Part shown: one piece after another, positions 15,800 to 24,915 of the stretch
How positions within the stretch are numbered: position 1 is the first letter of the stretch
Layout of the letters: each line of letters starts with the position of its first letter
Origin: an uncultured Flavobacterium sp.
GTDB taxonomy: Bacteria; Bacteroidota; Bacteroidia; Flavobacteriales; Flavobacteriaceae
DNA length: 64,000 nt
Assembly: GCF_951805225.1 (NCBI RefSeq)
Contig: NZ_OX638201.1
Location: 2,666,001-2,730,000 of the forward strand
Direction of reading: 5' to 3'
The notes under the pieces: model-generated
Seen by the model: only the letters and a program-made list of their open reading frames with translations
What the model was told of the DNA's origin: nothing
Databases searched by the model: none
Translations under genes and position numbers: made by a program

Positions 15800-17983
15800 T
15801 TAACAACCATTTTTTGCTTCATTTATTAAGTAATTTATAATTTTAAATAACTTAACCGGTTCAAACGGTTTTATAATAATATCGTTTATTCCGGACGAAA
15901 TCGCTTCTTCTGCAATTTCATCTTTATCAAAAGCAGTAAGCGCTACAACTGGCGTTTTTATTCCCTGCAAACGAATCCTTTTAGTCGTTTCGAATCCATT
16001 CATTAAAGGCATATTTATATCCATTAAAATCAGATCAAATTCTTCATTTTCTAAGATTTTAAGCGCCGAAAAACCATCGTCTACAACTTTACAGATATAA
16101 TTATTTTTTTCAATGATTTTCTTAGTAACCAATTGATTGATAAGATTATCTTCGACAATTAATATCTTATAAATTTCATTTGAAGTTAAATCAACTTCGA
16201 TTTCTTCAATAATAGTTTTTGTTTTTTGAGGATCATATTCAAACGGAATAGTAAATGAAAATGAAGTTCCTTCGCCAATATCACTTTCCAGCGTTATTGT
16301 ACTTCCAAAAAGTCCTAACAATCGTTTTACAATACTTAATCCTAATCCGGTTCCTTGATAATCTTCATCTTTTCTTCCGACCTGAACAAACTTTTCGAAA
16401 ATTTTCCCCTGATCAATCGCAGCAATTCCAACGCCATTATCCTTAATTAGAAAATCCAGAAAATACATTTTCCCTTCTATTCCATCAAGATTTACGATGA
16501 TTTCTACTTCTCCATCTTTAGTAAACTTCAAAGCATTACTAACCAAATTCATTATAATCTGGGCCAATCTCAACTTGTCTCCAATCAAATATTCAGGAAT
16601 ATTGGGATCGATTGAAACATTAATTTTATTATTATTTTTTTGAGATAAAAAGGAAAGCGAGTTTTTTATCATTGTAATTTCATCCGAAATATTAAATGTT
16701 AAACTCTCCAGAACGACTTTGTTCTCTTCTATTTTATTGATTTGAAGAATATCATTTACTAAAGACAATAAATATCTGGCTGAAAATTTCAAAGCACTTA
16801 AATGCTGACTTTGCGACAATTCTTTATGTTCTTCCAGAAGCATATTCGTTATCCCCACTACTCCATATAGCGGAGTACGCAATTCGTGACTTATAGTCGA
16901 AATAAATTGTGTTTTAAGCATCGAAGCTTCTTCTGCAATTTCTTTTGCCTTTAAAAGCTCTAAATTGTGCTTTTTCTTGAATCTGATATTTTTTATTAAT
17001 GTGACAATTAATAAAAGAAGAATAAAAGAGATTACGATAAACAGAATAACAATAATTCTGGATTTTTTTAAACTCTGATATTGTGTTATTTTTTCATTTT
17101 CGATTTTATCAATTTGCCTTTTGTATTCGTCCAATTCAAGATTAAAACCAGCGATAGAAGCTTTCTTAACTTTCTCGTCATTGTAGATTTGCTCTGTTAT
17201 TTTATTATAGGCAGATAAATTGGTATAAGCTTCCTTAAAATCTCCATTTTTGGTCAAAAATTTTGAATACTCTAAATGCGCATATGACAAATCTAATTTT
17301 TCGACATGCTCATTTCCAAACTTTATGGCTTTTTCAAAATAATCACGAGCTTTAAGATTTTCGTCTATGTAACCGCAATACATACCGTTTAACATATTAG
17401 TAATTATAACGGTATCATCATCTCCAACTTCCTTCTGGTGTTTGTTTACAAAGCTTAAATAGGGATATCCTTTTTCGAAATTTCCAATATCAAAATAAGC
17501 CCAGGCGATATTAACATTCGTAAAATATATCTGGCTCAGATCTTTGATTTTGCTGCTTAATTCTATCGATTTTTTATAAAAAATAATTCCTTGTTTGTAT
17601 TGTTTTTTTTCAAAGCAATATATATTACCCAGATTATTATATAGCATATTCTTAAAGCCATCATTCTTTGCTCTGTCAGCATAAAAAAGGCTTTTTTTAT
17701 AAAAAAATATTGCTTTATCGTATTCTACTAAATCATTATAATTGGCTCCGATTATATTATAAGAACGGGCAATAAAATAATCGTTTTTGGTAATTGTTGA
17801 TTGATTAAGCGCAACTCTGGAAATAATTAATGATTTTTCATAATTTGACTCTCTATAGTTCGAAAGTGCTTCTAAAATAAGTTTATCGATTTTTTCTGTT
17901 GACAAATTTTTCTGTGCCCATAAATTAAATGAAAGTAAATTCATTAACATGAAACACGATAAAAAAATTCGAAATCGAAACAT
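15800..17983 (-). CDS. TPR-containing hybrid sensor histidine kinase
   Basis: 727 residues. Signal peptide (1-23), a periplasmic sensor of about six tetratricopeptide-like repeats (~30-290; e.g. YDKAIFFYKKSLFYADRAK, YKQGIIFYKKSIELSSKIK), one transmembrane helix (~312-334), HisKA with phosphoacceptor H366 (STISHELRTPLYGVVG), HATPase (NLVSNALKFT, DNGVGIA, GTGLGLSIVK) and a receiver domain with phosphoacceptor D655 (LILMDINMP). There is no DNA-binding or HPt domain, so the phosphate must go to another protein. It is divergent, by ~350 bases, from the double-glycine peptide gene at 18331; a functional link is possible but unproven. Confidence 0.9.
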   Translation of the reverse strand: MFRFRIFLSCFMLMNLLSFNLWAQKNLSTEKIDKLILEALSNYRESNYEKSLIISRVALNQSTITKNDYFIARSYNIIGANYNDLVEYDKAIFFYKKSLFYADRAKNDGFKNMLYNNLGNIYCFEKKQYKQGIIFYKKSIELSSKIKDLSQIYFTNVNIAWAYFDIGNFEKGYPYLSFVNKHQKEVGDDDTVIITNMLNGMYCGYIDENLKARDYFEKAIKFGNEHVEKLDLSYAHLEYSKFLTKNGDFKEAYTNLSAYNKITEQIYNDEKVKKASIAGFNLELDEYKRQIDKIENEKITQYQSLKKSRIIVILFIVISFILLLLIVTLIKNIRFKKKHNLELLKAKEIAEEASMLKTQFISTISHELRTPLYGVVGITNMLLEEHKELSQSQHLSALKFSARYLLSLVNDILQINKIEENKVVLESLTFNISDEITMIKNSLSFLSQKNNNKINVSIDPNIPEYLIGDKLRLAQIIMNLVSNALKFTKDGEVEIIVNLDGIEGKMYFLDFLIKDNGVGIAAIDQGKIFEKFVQVGRKDEDYQGTGLGLSIVKRLLGLFGSTITLESDIGEGTSFSFTIPFEYDPQKTKTIIEEIEVDLTSNEIYKILIVEDNLINQLVTKKIIEKNNYICKVVDDGFSALKILENEEFDLILMDINMPLMNGFETTKRIRLQGIKTPVVALTAFDKDEIAEEAISSGINDIIIKPFEPVKLFKIINYLINEAKNGC

Positions 17984-18260
17984 AATTTAGGGGAATATTT
18001 ATTCAAATATACATTATTAAGATAAAAAACAACAGCATGATTTTTTACAAAGTTCTTTTTTGTTTAATCATTTACTCCGAATGCTTTACAAAAAAAACAG
18101 CTTGCACTTTCTTCTTAAAAACGAAACTACGTCAAAACACCAAAACACGGGCTATAGATGACTGTTTTAAGCAAAATCCTTCAAAAACATTAAAACAGCA
18201 AAAAAACAAATTAACCATGAAAACGAATAAAATTTTAACACAATAAATCGAAAATAATTT

Positions 18261-18268
18261 TATCTTTA
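18261..18268 (+). promoter_or_regulatory. Possible -7 element upstream of the double-glycine peptide gene
   Basis: TATCTTTA differs by one base from TAnnTTTG and lies 63 bases before the peptide ATG. No clear TTG is present 19 bases upstream, so this is tentative. Confidence 0.35.
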
Positions 18269-18330
18269 ACAAAATTTACAAACACAAGCCCCAAGTGTTT
18301 TATAAGATTGGAGCATTAAAACCAAAAATT

Positions 18331-18456
18331 ATGTTAGAAAACTTTTTAAAATTTGCAGAAGTAGAAAAATTAACCAAAGCACAACAAAAAACTATCCAAG
18401 GCGGTGATGTTCCACCAGATAGTGAAGAAGGAAGAAAAGGAAAAGTAGCAGCATAA
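18331..18456 (+). CDS. Double-glycine-leader peptide (bacteriocin-like precursor)
   Basis: A 41-codon gene with an ATG, a clean stop and its own terminator. The first 25 residues (MLENFLKFAEVEKL, then TKAQQKTIQGG) have the acidic-hydrophobic pattern and the terminal Gly-Gly of leaders removed by C39 peptidase ABC exporters; the remaining 16 residues (DVPPDSEEGRKGKVAA) would be the released peptide. Similar short genes are annotated as bacteriocin-type signal peptides in Flavobacterium. The core has no cysteine, so no disulfide or lanthionine ring is expected. No C39 exporter or modification enzyme is in the window, and the activity (toxin, signal or decoy) is unknown. Confidence 0.75.
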   Translation: MLENFLKFAEVEKLTKAQQKTIQGGDVPPDSEEGRKGKVAA

Positions 18457-18516
18457 TTGCTCGATAAGTTCACAGTTTATTGTATATCAATCAACTACAA
18501 ACTATTATTAAATTTA

Positions 18517-18554
18517 AAAACCGTAACAAACTAAAGTCTGTTACGGTTTTTTAT
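18517..18554. terminator. Terminator between the peptide gene and the DAACS transporter
   Basis: Perfect stem AAAACCGTAACA / TGTTACGGTTTT with a 10-base loop. A-rich on the left and T-rich on the right, so it can serve both convergent genes. Confidence 0.85.
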
Positions 18555-18574
18555 TTATTAAGGGAAGTAAAAAA

Positions 18575-19861
18575 TTAATTCTCTTCCTCTAATTCTAAGT
18601 TTCCTTCTTTACCATCTTCCCATTGTCCAACTACAGATGTTGCTAAAGCATTTCCTAAAACGTTTGTAGCACTTCTGAACATATCACAAAAGTGATCAAT
18701 TGGCAAGATTAACGCAATTCCTTCTACTGGAATTTTAAACATTCCGCAAGTCGCTGCAACGATTACTAAACTCGCTCTTGGCACACCTGCAATACCTTTA
18801 CTCGTTAACATTAAAACCAAAAGCATAGCCATTTGCGTTCCTAAATCTAAATGAACGCCATAAAACTGAGCGATAAAGATACTGGCAAAAGTCATGTACA
18901 TCATACTTCCGTCAAGGTTAAACGAATATCCAAGTGGCAACATGAATGCTACAATTTTGTTTTTAACACCAAAATCTTCTAATTCTTCTGTTAATTTAGG
19001 AAAAACTGCTTCACTACTTGTCGTTCCAAAAGCAATCGCTAATGGTCCAACAATACGTCTTAATAACTCTGTCATTCTTCCTTTTAAGAAAATATAACCT
19101 ACAGCGATCAAGACAACCCATAATGTACTAATTCCGACTAAAAACGATCCGAAGAATTTAAAATATGTAATCAATAATTCTTCTGCATCTCTAATAGCAA
19201 ATACTCCTGCAATGGCACCAAAAACTCCAATTGGAGCAAAGTTCATTACATAATTCACCATTTTTAAAACGATATGCGAAGCTTTATCAAAAGCATTTAT
19301 AATTGGTTTTACAGTATTTCCTAATGAAGCCGCTGCTAATCCAAAAAAGATAGAAAAGATTACGATTTGCAAAATTTCATTGGTTGCCATTGCTTCAAAA
19401 ATACTTTTAGGAACAATATGCTCTACAAAATTCTCAACAGACAATACTTTTGTTTTAGCTGTAACTTCTGTAGCTGCTGCCATATCAACGTGATCCAATT
19501 TCAAACCTACTCCAGGCTCTAAAAGATTCACATAAAATAATCCAATTAATAAGGATATAAAAGAAGCTGTAAAAAACCAACCAAGTGCTTTACCTCCAAT
19601 TCTTCCAACGGTTTTGATATCACCCAATTTCGCAATTCCTACGACTAAAGTGGTAAAAACTAAAGGAGCAATAATCATTTGCACCAATCGGATAAAAATG
19701 GTCGCAAGCATTTTTATTTTATTACTAAATGATACTGCGGCTTCTTGCGAAATTGAATTATGAATAATAATTCCCAAAGCTGCTCCAAGTATCATTGCAA
19801 TTATAATTTGCCCTGTTAATCCTGAAAAAAATGATTTTTTTTTGGTTTCTGTAACTTGCAT
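18575..19861 (-). CDS. Dicarboxylate/amino acid:cation symporter (DAACS family)
   Basis: Inner-membrane transporter of the GltP/DctA/GltPh fold, 428 residues with eight membrane segments and two re-entrant hairpins. The hairpin 1 motif is GTTSSEAVFPKL (a serine-rich signature), the TM7 motif GYSFNLDGSMMYM corresponds to the substrate and sodium site NMDGT, and hairpin 2 has SKGIAGVPRASLVI. It imports glutamate, aspartate or C4-dicarboxylates with Na+ or H+; which one cannot be told. The Arg/Asp in TM8 (LPIDHFCDMFRSATNVLGN) is present. Its start is 51 bases from the aroC stop on the same strand, so co-transcription is possible. Confidence 0.92.
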   Translation of the reverse strand: MQVTETKKKSFFSGLTGQIIIAMILGAALGIIIHNSISQEAAVSFSNKIKMLATIFIRLVQMIIAPLVFTTLVVGIAKLGDIKTVGRIGGKALGWFFTASFISLLIGLFYVNLLEPGVGLKLDHVDMAAATEVTAKTKVLSVENFVEHIVPKSIFEAMATNEILQIVIFSIFFGLAAASLGNTVKPIINAFDKASHIVLKMVNYVMNFAPIGVFGAIAGVFAIRDAEELLITYFKFFGSFLVGISTLWVVLIAVGYIFLKGRMTELLRRIVGPLAIAFGTTSSEAVFPKLTEELEDFGVKNKIVAFMLPLGYSFNLDGSMMYMTFASIFIAQFYGVHLDLGTQMAMLLVLMLTSKGIAGVPRASLVIVAATCGMFKIPVEGIALILPIDHFCDMFRSATNVLGNALATSVVGQWEDGKEGNLELEEEN

Positions 19862-19913
19862 TAATTTATTTATTTAGAATTAAATATTAAGACCCTCACT
19901 GTCTTAATTTTTA

Positions 19914-20972
19914 TTAATATGTTTTGTTGATTAAGTAAAAATCAGCCAAAACAATCGCAGCCATTGCTTCTACAATTGGCACTGCACGAGGTACAACACA
20001 CGGATCATGACGGCCTTTACCAGTCATTGGTGTAATATTTCCTTTATTATCTAATGAATCCTGAGTTTGCATAATAGTTGCAACTGGTTTGAAAGCTACT
20101 CTAAAATAGATATCCATTCCGTTGCTTATTCCACCTTGAATTCCTCCTGAAAGATTTGTTTTTGTTGTTCCGTCAGGATTGTATAAATCGTTGTGTTCAC
20201 TTCCTTTCATTTCAGAACCAGAAAATCCGCTTCCGTATTCAAAACCTTTTACAGCATTGATAGAAAGCATTGCTTTTCCTAATTCAGCATGTAATTTATC
20301 AAAAACAGGCTCGCCTAAACCAACCGGAACATTTTGAATTACACAAGAAACTATTCCGCCAACAGTATCACCTTGTTTACGAATATCACGAATATATTCT
20401 TCCATAATCGCAGCCGATTTTTCATCAGGACAACGAACAGGATTACTTTCTATTTTAGAAAAATCTAAGTCTTGATATGGAGTATCCAAATGAATTGGAC
20501 CAACTGAAGAAACGTAAGCATTAATCTTAATCTCCGGCAACATTTGTTTTGCAATTGCACCCGCTACTACTCTACTTGCTGTTTCTCTCGCAGAACTTCT
20601 TCCGCCACCACGATAATCACGAAAACCATACTTTTGGTCGTATACATAATCAGCGTGACTTGGTCTGTAATTATCTTTTATGTGTGAGTAATCGTCTGAT
20701 TTTTGATTTGTATTCGGAATAATAAAACCAATTGGAGTTCCAGTAGTTTTACCTTCAAAAATACCGGATAAAAACTGAACTGCATCCGGTTCTTTACGTT
20801 GTGTTACAATTGCTGATTGTCCTGGTTTTCTTCTGGACATTTCAACTTCAATTGCTTCCAGATCAAGTTCGATTCCTGATGGACATCCATCAATAATTCC
20901 TCCTAAAGCTTCACCATGAGATTCTCCAAATGTAGTAACTTTATATAGGGTGCCGTAGCTATTTCCTGCCAT
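19914..20972 (-). CDS. aroC: Chorismate synthase
   Basis: Last step of the shikimate pathway: 5-enolpyruvylshikimate 3-phosphate to chorismate, using reduced FMN. 352 residues, normal length. Signatures are GESHGEALGGIIDGCPSG near the N-terminus, RRKPGQS, YRGGGRSSARETASRV and RHDPCVVPRAVPIVEAM near the C-terminus, all intact. It is likely the first gene of a short leftward unit with the DAACS transporter. Confidence 0.97.
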   Translation of the reverse strand: MAGNSYGTLYKVTTFGESHGEALGGIIDGCPSGIELDLEAIEVEMSRRKPGQSAIVTQRKEPDAVQFLSGIFEGKTTGTPIGFIIPNTNQKSDDYSHIKDNYRPSHADYVYDQKYGFRDYRGGGRSSARETASRVVAGAIAKQMLPEIKINAYVSSVGPIHLDTPYQDLDFSKIESNPVRCPDEKSAAIMEEYIRDIRKQGDTVGGIVSCVIQNVPVGLGEPVFDKLHAELGKAMLSINAVKGFEYGSGFSGSEMKGSEHNDLYNPDGTTKTNLSGGIQGGISNGMDIYFRVAFKPVATIMQTQDSLDNKGNITPMTGKGRHDPCVVPRAVPIVEAMAAIVLADFYLINKTY

Positions 20973-21160
20973 TGTTTTTAGTTTTGAGCAAATGTAAGTT
21001 TTATGAATTAAATTAAAAAATTTAAAATTAGTATTATTAAGTAAAGGTTAAGTTGTTTAAAAATCACAATTTATTAAAATTGTGGCCAAATTGATAACCT
21101 TTTCGTAAAATAAATCCGACTAGAGTTTCTTTTATTTGTTAAACTTCAAAAACTGAAAAA

Positions 21161-21985
21161 TTGAAAAAACGAAATGTTGAATTGGTCATCCTGTCAGATG
21201 TCCATTTGGGAACTTACGGAAGTCACGCTAAAGAACTAAACAACTACTTATCAAGCATTAAACCAAAAACATTAGTCTTAAATGGCGACATAATTGATGC
21301 TTGGCAATTTAGAAAATCATATTTCCCAAAAGCACATTTAAGAGTCATTCAACGCATAATTGGGATGGCTTCTAAGGGAACAAAAGTCTATTATATTACT
21401 GGAAACCACGACGAAATTCTTCGAAAATTCAGTGATATGAATATGGGAAATTTTGCTTTGGTCGACAAATTAGTTTTAGAACTTGACGATAAAAAAGCAT
21501 GGATTTTTCACGGAGATGTTTTTGATGCTTCTGTTCAGCACTCTAAATGGATTGCAAAACTTGGCGGTTTAGGTTATGATTATTTAATTCTTACTAATCG
21601 TTTTGCAAATTGGTGTTTGGCTAAACTTGGAAGAGAACCTTATTCGTTTTCCAAAAAAATTAAAGCCAGTGTTAAGAAAGCAGTGAAATTTATATCAGAT
21701 TTCGAAACTACTGCAACAGATCTTGCTATCGAAAAAAATTATGATTATGTAATTTGCGGACACATTCACGAACCAAAAATTATTACTAAAGAAAACAAAC
21801 ACGGTTCTACTTTATATCTAAATTCTGGTGATTGGGTCGAAAATTTAACTGCTTTAGAATACCACAAAAAACGTTGGAAATTGTACTCTTATGCCGAAAG
21901 TAATTTTACGGAAGAAGAAAATCTTTTTGAGATGGAAGACATTTTGAGCTCTCAATTAATTTCTTCTATTATCCTAAATAAATAG
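21161..21985 (+). CDS. UDP-2,3-diacylglucosamine hydrolase-like metallophosphoesterase
   Basis: Calcineurin-like phosphoesterase of the LpxH/YbbF group, 274 residues. Metal-site motifs are LSDVHLGTYG, NGDIIDAWQF, TGNHDE, FHGDVFD and CGHIHEPKI. LpxH cleaves UDP-diacylglucosamine in lipid A synthesis; this subgroup is slightly longer than E. coli LpxH and may act on a related substrate. The start is the TTG at 21161, which puts the first metal motif at the usual distance; no ATG precedes it. It is divergent from aroC and transcribed alone. Confidence 0.85.
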   Translation: MKKRNVELVILSDVHLGTYGSHAKELNNYLSSIKPKTLVLNGDIIDAWQFRKSYFPKAHLRVIQRIIGMASKGTKVYYITGNHDEILRKFSDMNMGNFALVDKLVLELDDKKAWIFHGDVFDASVQHSKWIAKLGGLGYDYLILTNRFANWCLAKLGREPYSFSKKIKASVKKAVKFISDFETTATDLAIEKNYDYVICGHIHEPKIITKENKHGSTLYLNSGDWVENLTALEYHKKRWKLYSYAESNFTEEENLFEMEDILSSQLISSIILNK

Positions 21986-22091
21986 TACTTTTTAGACATA
22001 AATCACTCTATTTACAAGAGTTAACAGTACTTTTAATTTGGTTTGATTGTGGTTAAAAATGTGAATTATATAACAATTTCTAAAAATTTTA

Positions 22092-22099
22092 TACGTTTG
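22092..22099 (+). promoter_or_regulatory. -7 promoter element of the small barrel protein gene
   Basis: TACGTTTG fits TAnnTTTG exactly and lies 48 bases before the ATG at 22148. A TTG at the optimal spacing is not evident. Confidence 0.55.
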
Positions 22100-22147
22100 A
22101 AAATGGTGTGACATATTAAATTTGAAAAATAATTAATAACCATTTTC

Positions 22148-22645
22148 ATGAAAAAAATAATTTTATCTGCCATTATGCTATTAGGATTAGCATTTACGGC
22201 TCAATCACAAGAAATTTCGAAACACGCTTTAGGAATCCGTTTAGGAGACAATAACGGTTTTGGCGGTGAAGCATCATATCAATTAGGTTTAAATCAAAAA
22301 AACAGACTTGAATTTGATTTAGGATTCAGAAACAGTAGTGACGTAGATGCTATTAAAGCCGTTGCTCTTTACCAATGGGTTTGGAACATTGACGGAGGTT
22401 TTAACTGGTACGCTGGTGTTGGTGGTGGAATTGCTGCATGGGATCACGATTACTACAACAACAATTACAAATATAACGACAGCGGAACATATGTATTCGC
22501 AGCTGGAGACATTGGTATAGAATACAGATTTAGCGAAGCGCCAATCACACTTTCATTAGATGCCAGACCTGAAATTGGTTCTGGATATTATGATGATGAC
22601 AATTTTGGATTTGACGTTGGTTTAGGAGTTAAATTTAGATTCTAA
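22148..22645 (+). CDS. Small outer-membrane beta-barrel-like protein
   Basis: 165 residues. A signal peptide (MKKIILSAIMLLGLAFTAQS, cut before QEI) leads into a chain of alternating strands rich in Gly, Tyr and Phe (LGIRLGDNNGFGGEASYQLG, WYAGVGGGIAAWDHDYY) ending in VGLGVKFRF, the terminal aromatic typical of outer-membrane barrels. The length suits an eight-stranded OmpA/OmpW-like barrel. No ligand or function can be assigned. It has its own promoter element and terminator. Confidence 0.78.
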   Translation: MKKIILSAIMLLGLAFTAQSQEISKHALGIRLGDNNGFGGEASYQLGLNQKNRLEFDLGFRNSSDVDAIKAVALYQWVWNIDGGFNWYAGVGGGIAAWDHDYYNNNYKYNDSGTYVFAAGDIGIEYRFSEAPITLSLDARPEIGSGYYDDDNFGFDVGLGVKFRF

Positions 22646-22679
22646 AATTTAGAATAAAAGTAAAAAATAATTGTAAAAG

Positions 22680-22713
22680 AAAACCTGTCGTTTAACTGCG
22701 ACAGGTTTTTTTA
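22680..22713 (+). terminator. Rho-independent terminator of the barrel protein gene
   Basis: Perfect stem AAAACCTGTCG / CGACAGGTTTT, 8-base loop, then a T run; 34 bases after the stop. Confidence 0.88.
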
Positions 22714-22757
22714 TGTTTATCAAACTGAGCAAAGTCGAATTCTCGTATGAAGCTGAT

Positions 22758-22904
22758 TTAACCGCAAAGCGCGCAAAGATTTTATCACATCAAGGCTTTG
22801 TAAAAACGCAAAGTTCGCAAAGCCTTGTGTTGATTTAGCTTTGCGAACTTTGTGTTTATTAAGCGCGATTTAGAACAAAAAAACTTCGCGCACTTTGCGG
22901 TTAA
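22758..22904. repeat. Nested inverted-repeat element
   Basis: Outer arms TTAACCGCAAAGCGCGCAAAG (22758-) and a slightly imperfect GCGCACTTTGCGGTTAA (-22904) enclose a second pair AACGCAAAGTTCGCAAAG / CTTTGCGAACTTTGTGTT and an alternative pair CAAGGCTTTG / CAAAGCCTTG. The elements can form mutually exclusive stems. It fills most of the 316-base gap between two convergent genes. No reading frame of note. Confidence 0.75.
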
Positions 22905-22961
22905 ATTCAATGTTCAGTCAGACATTTTTACATTTCACATCTAACATTTTACAGATAAAAA

Positions 22962-23384
22962 TTACTTTATAATAATATCTTTCTTAGAATGAATTTTCAC
23001 AACCGTATAAGGATATGTAATCACTTGCATGACCATTGCGTCTGCAGCAGGATTATTTTCTTTTACAGTAATAACAATATTTTTATCAGTTTCTTCGACT
23101 TTTTCAACACCAATAGAATATCCACCGGTATTTTTTTCTCCCATATTCAGGATCACATAATTTGAATTACTAATATCAGTCTGTTTCATTTTATCAGCCA
23201 AAAGCGGATCATTTTCTAACATTTTGATTTCGTTAGGTTCTGTCAAAATTTCAAAAAATTTGATATTTCCTCCGCCATCAGATTGTTCCGTTAGAACTTC
23301 GTATAAAACCTTTGAATCTGTTGTCTTTTTTACTCCACACGAAACCATAGCAAAAACTGCCAAAACTGAAATTACTTTTTTCAT
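22962..23384 (-). CDS. Lipoprotein with PrcB C-terminal-like domain
   Basis: 140 residues. The signal peptide ends in the lipobox VSCG (cysteine at residue 16), so it is a lipoprotein. The segment NTGGYSIGVEKVEETDKNIVI followed by a closing PYTVVKIHSKKDI matches the pattern of the PrcB C-terminal family, named from the Treponema dentilisin protease complex, where PrcB is a lipoprotein needed for protease maturation. No protease partner is adjacent. It lies 13 bases downstream of bshA on the same strand and is probably co-transcribed. Confidence 0.72.
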   Translation of the reverse strand: MKKVISVLAVFAMVSCGVKKTTDSKVLYEVLTEQSDGGGNIKFFEILTEPNEIKMLENDPLLADKMKQTDISNSNYVILNMGEKNTGGYSIGVEKVEETDKNIVITVKENNPAADAMVMQVITYPYTVVKIHSKKDIIIK

Positions 23385-23397
23385 TTACGTTTACTTT

Positions 23398-24549
23398 TTA
23401 AGATTGCTGCTTTTCACTTTTATAATCGTCAATTGCTCTTTGATACAAAGCCTCATATTTAGGCAGGATGTTTTTAATATCAAATTTCCTTGCAACTTCC
23501 AGAGCATTTGCTTTAAACTGATTCAAAACTTCGTCATCTTTCAGTATTTTAATTGCATTTGCAGCCATTTCTTCAACATTTCCGACGTTACTTAAATATC
23601 CTGAGATTCCATCGAAATTAACTTCTGGCAAACCTCCCGAATTACTCGAAATTACTGGAACTCCACAAGCCATAGCTTCCAAAGCCGCCAAACCAAAACT
23701 TTCTGTTTCTGATGGAAGTAAAAACAAATCAGTCATGCACAAAATCTTGTCGATTTCGTTACTGTTTCCGAAGAAAATTACCTTATCGTAAATTCCTAAT
23801 TCCATACACAAAACCTCTGCTTTTTCTTTTTCAGGACCATCACCAACCATCATCAATTTTGCTGGCATTTCTTTCTGAATATTATAGAAAATCTTAATAA
23901 TATCCGGAATACGTTTTACCTTTCTAAAGTTACTGATATGTGTAATGATGCGTTCATTTTCCTTTGCCATCACATAACGGTGACAAGGCGCTCCAGGTTC
24001 TTTAATGACTTTATCCAACTCAATAAAATTCGGAATTACCTTAATTTTATTCTTAATCTTGAATAATTTCAACGTATCATCTTTCAAACTTTGTGAAACC
24101 GAAGTCACATAATCTGATTTATTGATACTAAAAGTCACCGCAGGTTTATAAAACGGATGATTCCCAACCAAAGTAATATCAGTTCCGTGAAGCGTTGTAA
24201 TCATCGGAAGATTAATTCCTTCATTTTTCAGCATTTGCTTCGCCATATAACCCGCATATGCGTGAGGAATAGCGTAATGCACATGAAGAACTTCAATTTT
24301 ATATAGTTTCACCATATCGACCAATTTGCTTGACAAAGCCAATTCATAAGGCTGATAATGGAAAAGAGGATATTCAGGAACGTTTACTTCGTGATAATGA
24401 ACATTAGGATTTAAAAGCGCCAACCTAACCGGCTGACTATAAGTAATAAAATGGATTTCGTGTCCGCGTCTGGCTAATTCAAGACCCAATTCTGTAGCAA
24501 CTACGCCACTACCGCCAAATGTCGGATAACAAACTATAGCTATTTTCAT
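23398..24549 (-). CDS. bshA: N-acetyl-alpha-D-glucosaminyl L-malate synthase
   Basis: First step of bacillithiol synthesis: couples L-malate with UDP-N-acetylglucosamine. GT4 glycosyltransferase of 383 residues with the BshA-specific N-terminus IVCYPTFGGSGVVATELG, the segments HVHYAIPHAYAGYMA and TTLHGTDITLVG, and the C-terminal nucleotide-sugar motif ESFGLAALEAMACGVPVIS (E-x7-E). Bacillithiol is the low-molecular-weight thiol of many Bacteroidota, so this places the organism in that group. A PrcB-like lipoprotein gene follows by 13 bases. Confidence 0.93.
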   Translation of the reverse strand: MKIAIVCYPTFGGSGVVATELGLELARRGHEIHFITYSQPVRLALLNPNVHYHEVNVPEYPLFHYQPYELALSSKLVDMVKLYKIEVLHVHYAIPHAYAGYMAKQMLKNEGINLPMITTLHGTDITLVGNHPFYKPAVTFSINKSDYVTSVSQSLKDDTLKLFKIKNKIKVIPNFIELDKVIKEPGAPCHRYVMAKENERIITHISNFRKVKRIPDIIKIFYNIQKEMPAKLMMVGDGPEKEKAEVLCMELGIYDKVIFFGNSNEIDKILCMTDLFLLPSETESFGLAALEAMACGVPVISSNSGGLPEVNFDGISGYLSNVGNVEEMAANAIKILKDDEVLNQFKANALEVARKFDIKNILPKYEALYQRAIDDYKSEKQQS

Positions 24550-24577
24550 GTATTAAATTTAATACTACGAAAGTACT

Positions 24578-24585
24578 CAAAAATA
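24578..24585 (-). promoter_or_regulatory. -7 promoter element of bshA
   Basis: Read leftward this is TATTTTTG, a match to TAnnTTTG, 28 bases before the bshA ATG. The TTG partner is unclear. Confidence 0.45.
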
Positions 24586-24809
24586 GCGTTTAATTTAAGT
24601 TTTAGATTGTTAGATTTTTGTGAATATTAGTTGTCAGAGAATTAGATTGTTAGACTAACTTAGAATTTTAGACTCGCTTAGACTTAGCGATTACTGAATT
24701 TTAGATTCAGACAGATCAAATACAAATCCGAAGATCACCAGTTAAACTCATAACTAATAATTCATAATTATAATCAGGAGCAGAAAAGACTTTTTCATAA
24801 GAACCACTT

Positions 24810-24877
24810 GTCCCGCTGTACACTATATCTTTTTCTGTCTAAAGAAGCCAGAAAAAGGATATCGCTTCCATCGGGGC
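24810..24877. repeat. Hairpin element with paired outer arms
   Basis: Outer arms GTCCCG (24810-24815) and CGGGGC (24872-24877, one G-T wobble) enclose a 13-14 base stem ATATCTTTTTCTG / CAGAAAAAGGATAT with one bulge. The order of parts (outer arms, ACACT-like spacer, long stem, CGCTTCCATC spacer) recalls the second half of the element at 4524-4635. Confidence 0.6.
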
Positions 24878-24915
24878 TAGATTAGAAGTTTTTATTTTCA
24901 CAAGAACTTTATTCT

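Noticed and set aside
18037..18246. 69-codon open frame upstream of the double-glycine peptide gene
   Set aside because: Low-complexity Lys/Thr/Asn-rich product, no homology pattern, ends within the likely promoter of the peptide gene.
23224..23595. Rightward 123-codon frame over bshA and the PrcB-like gene
   Set aside because: Overlaps two good genes on the opposite strand and has no recognisable features.
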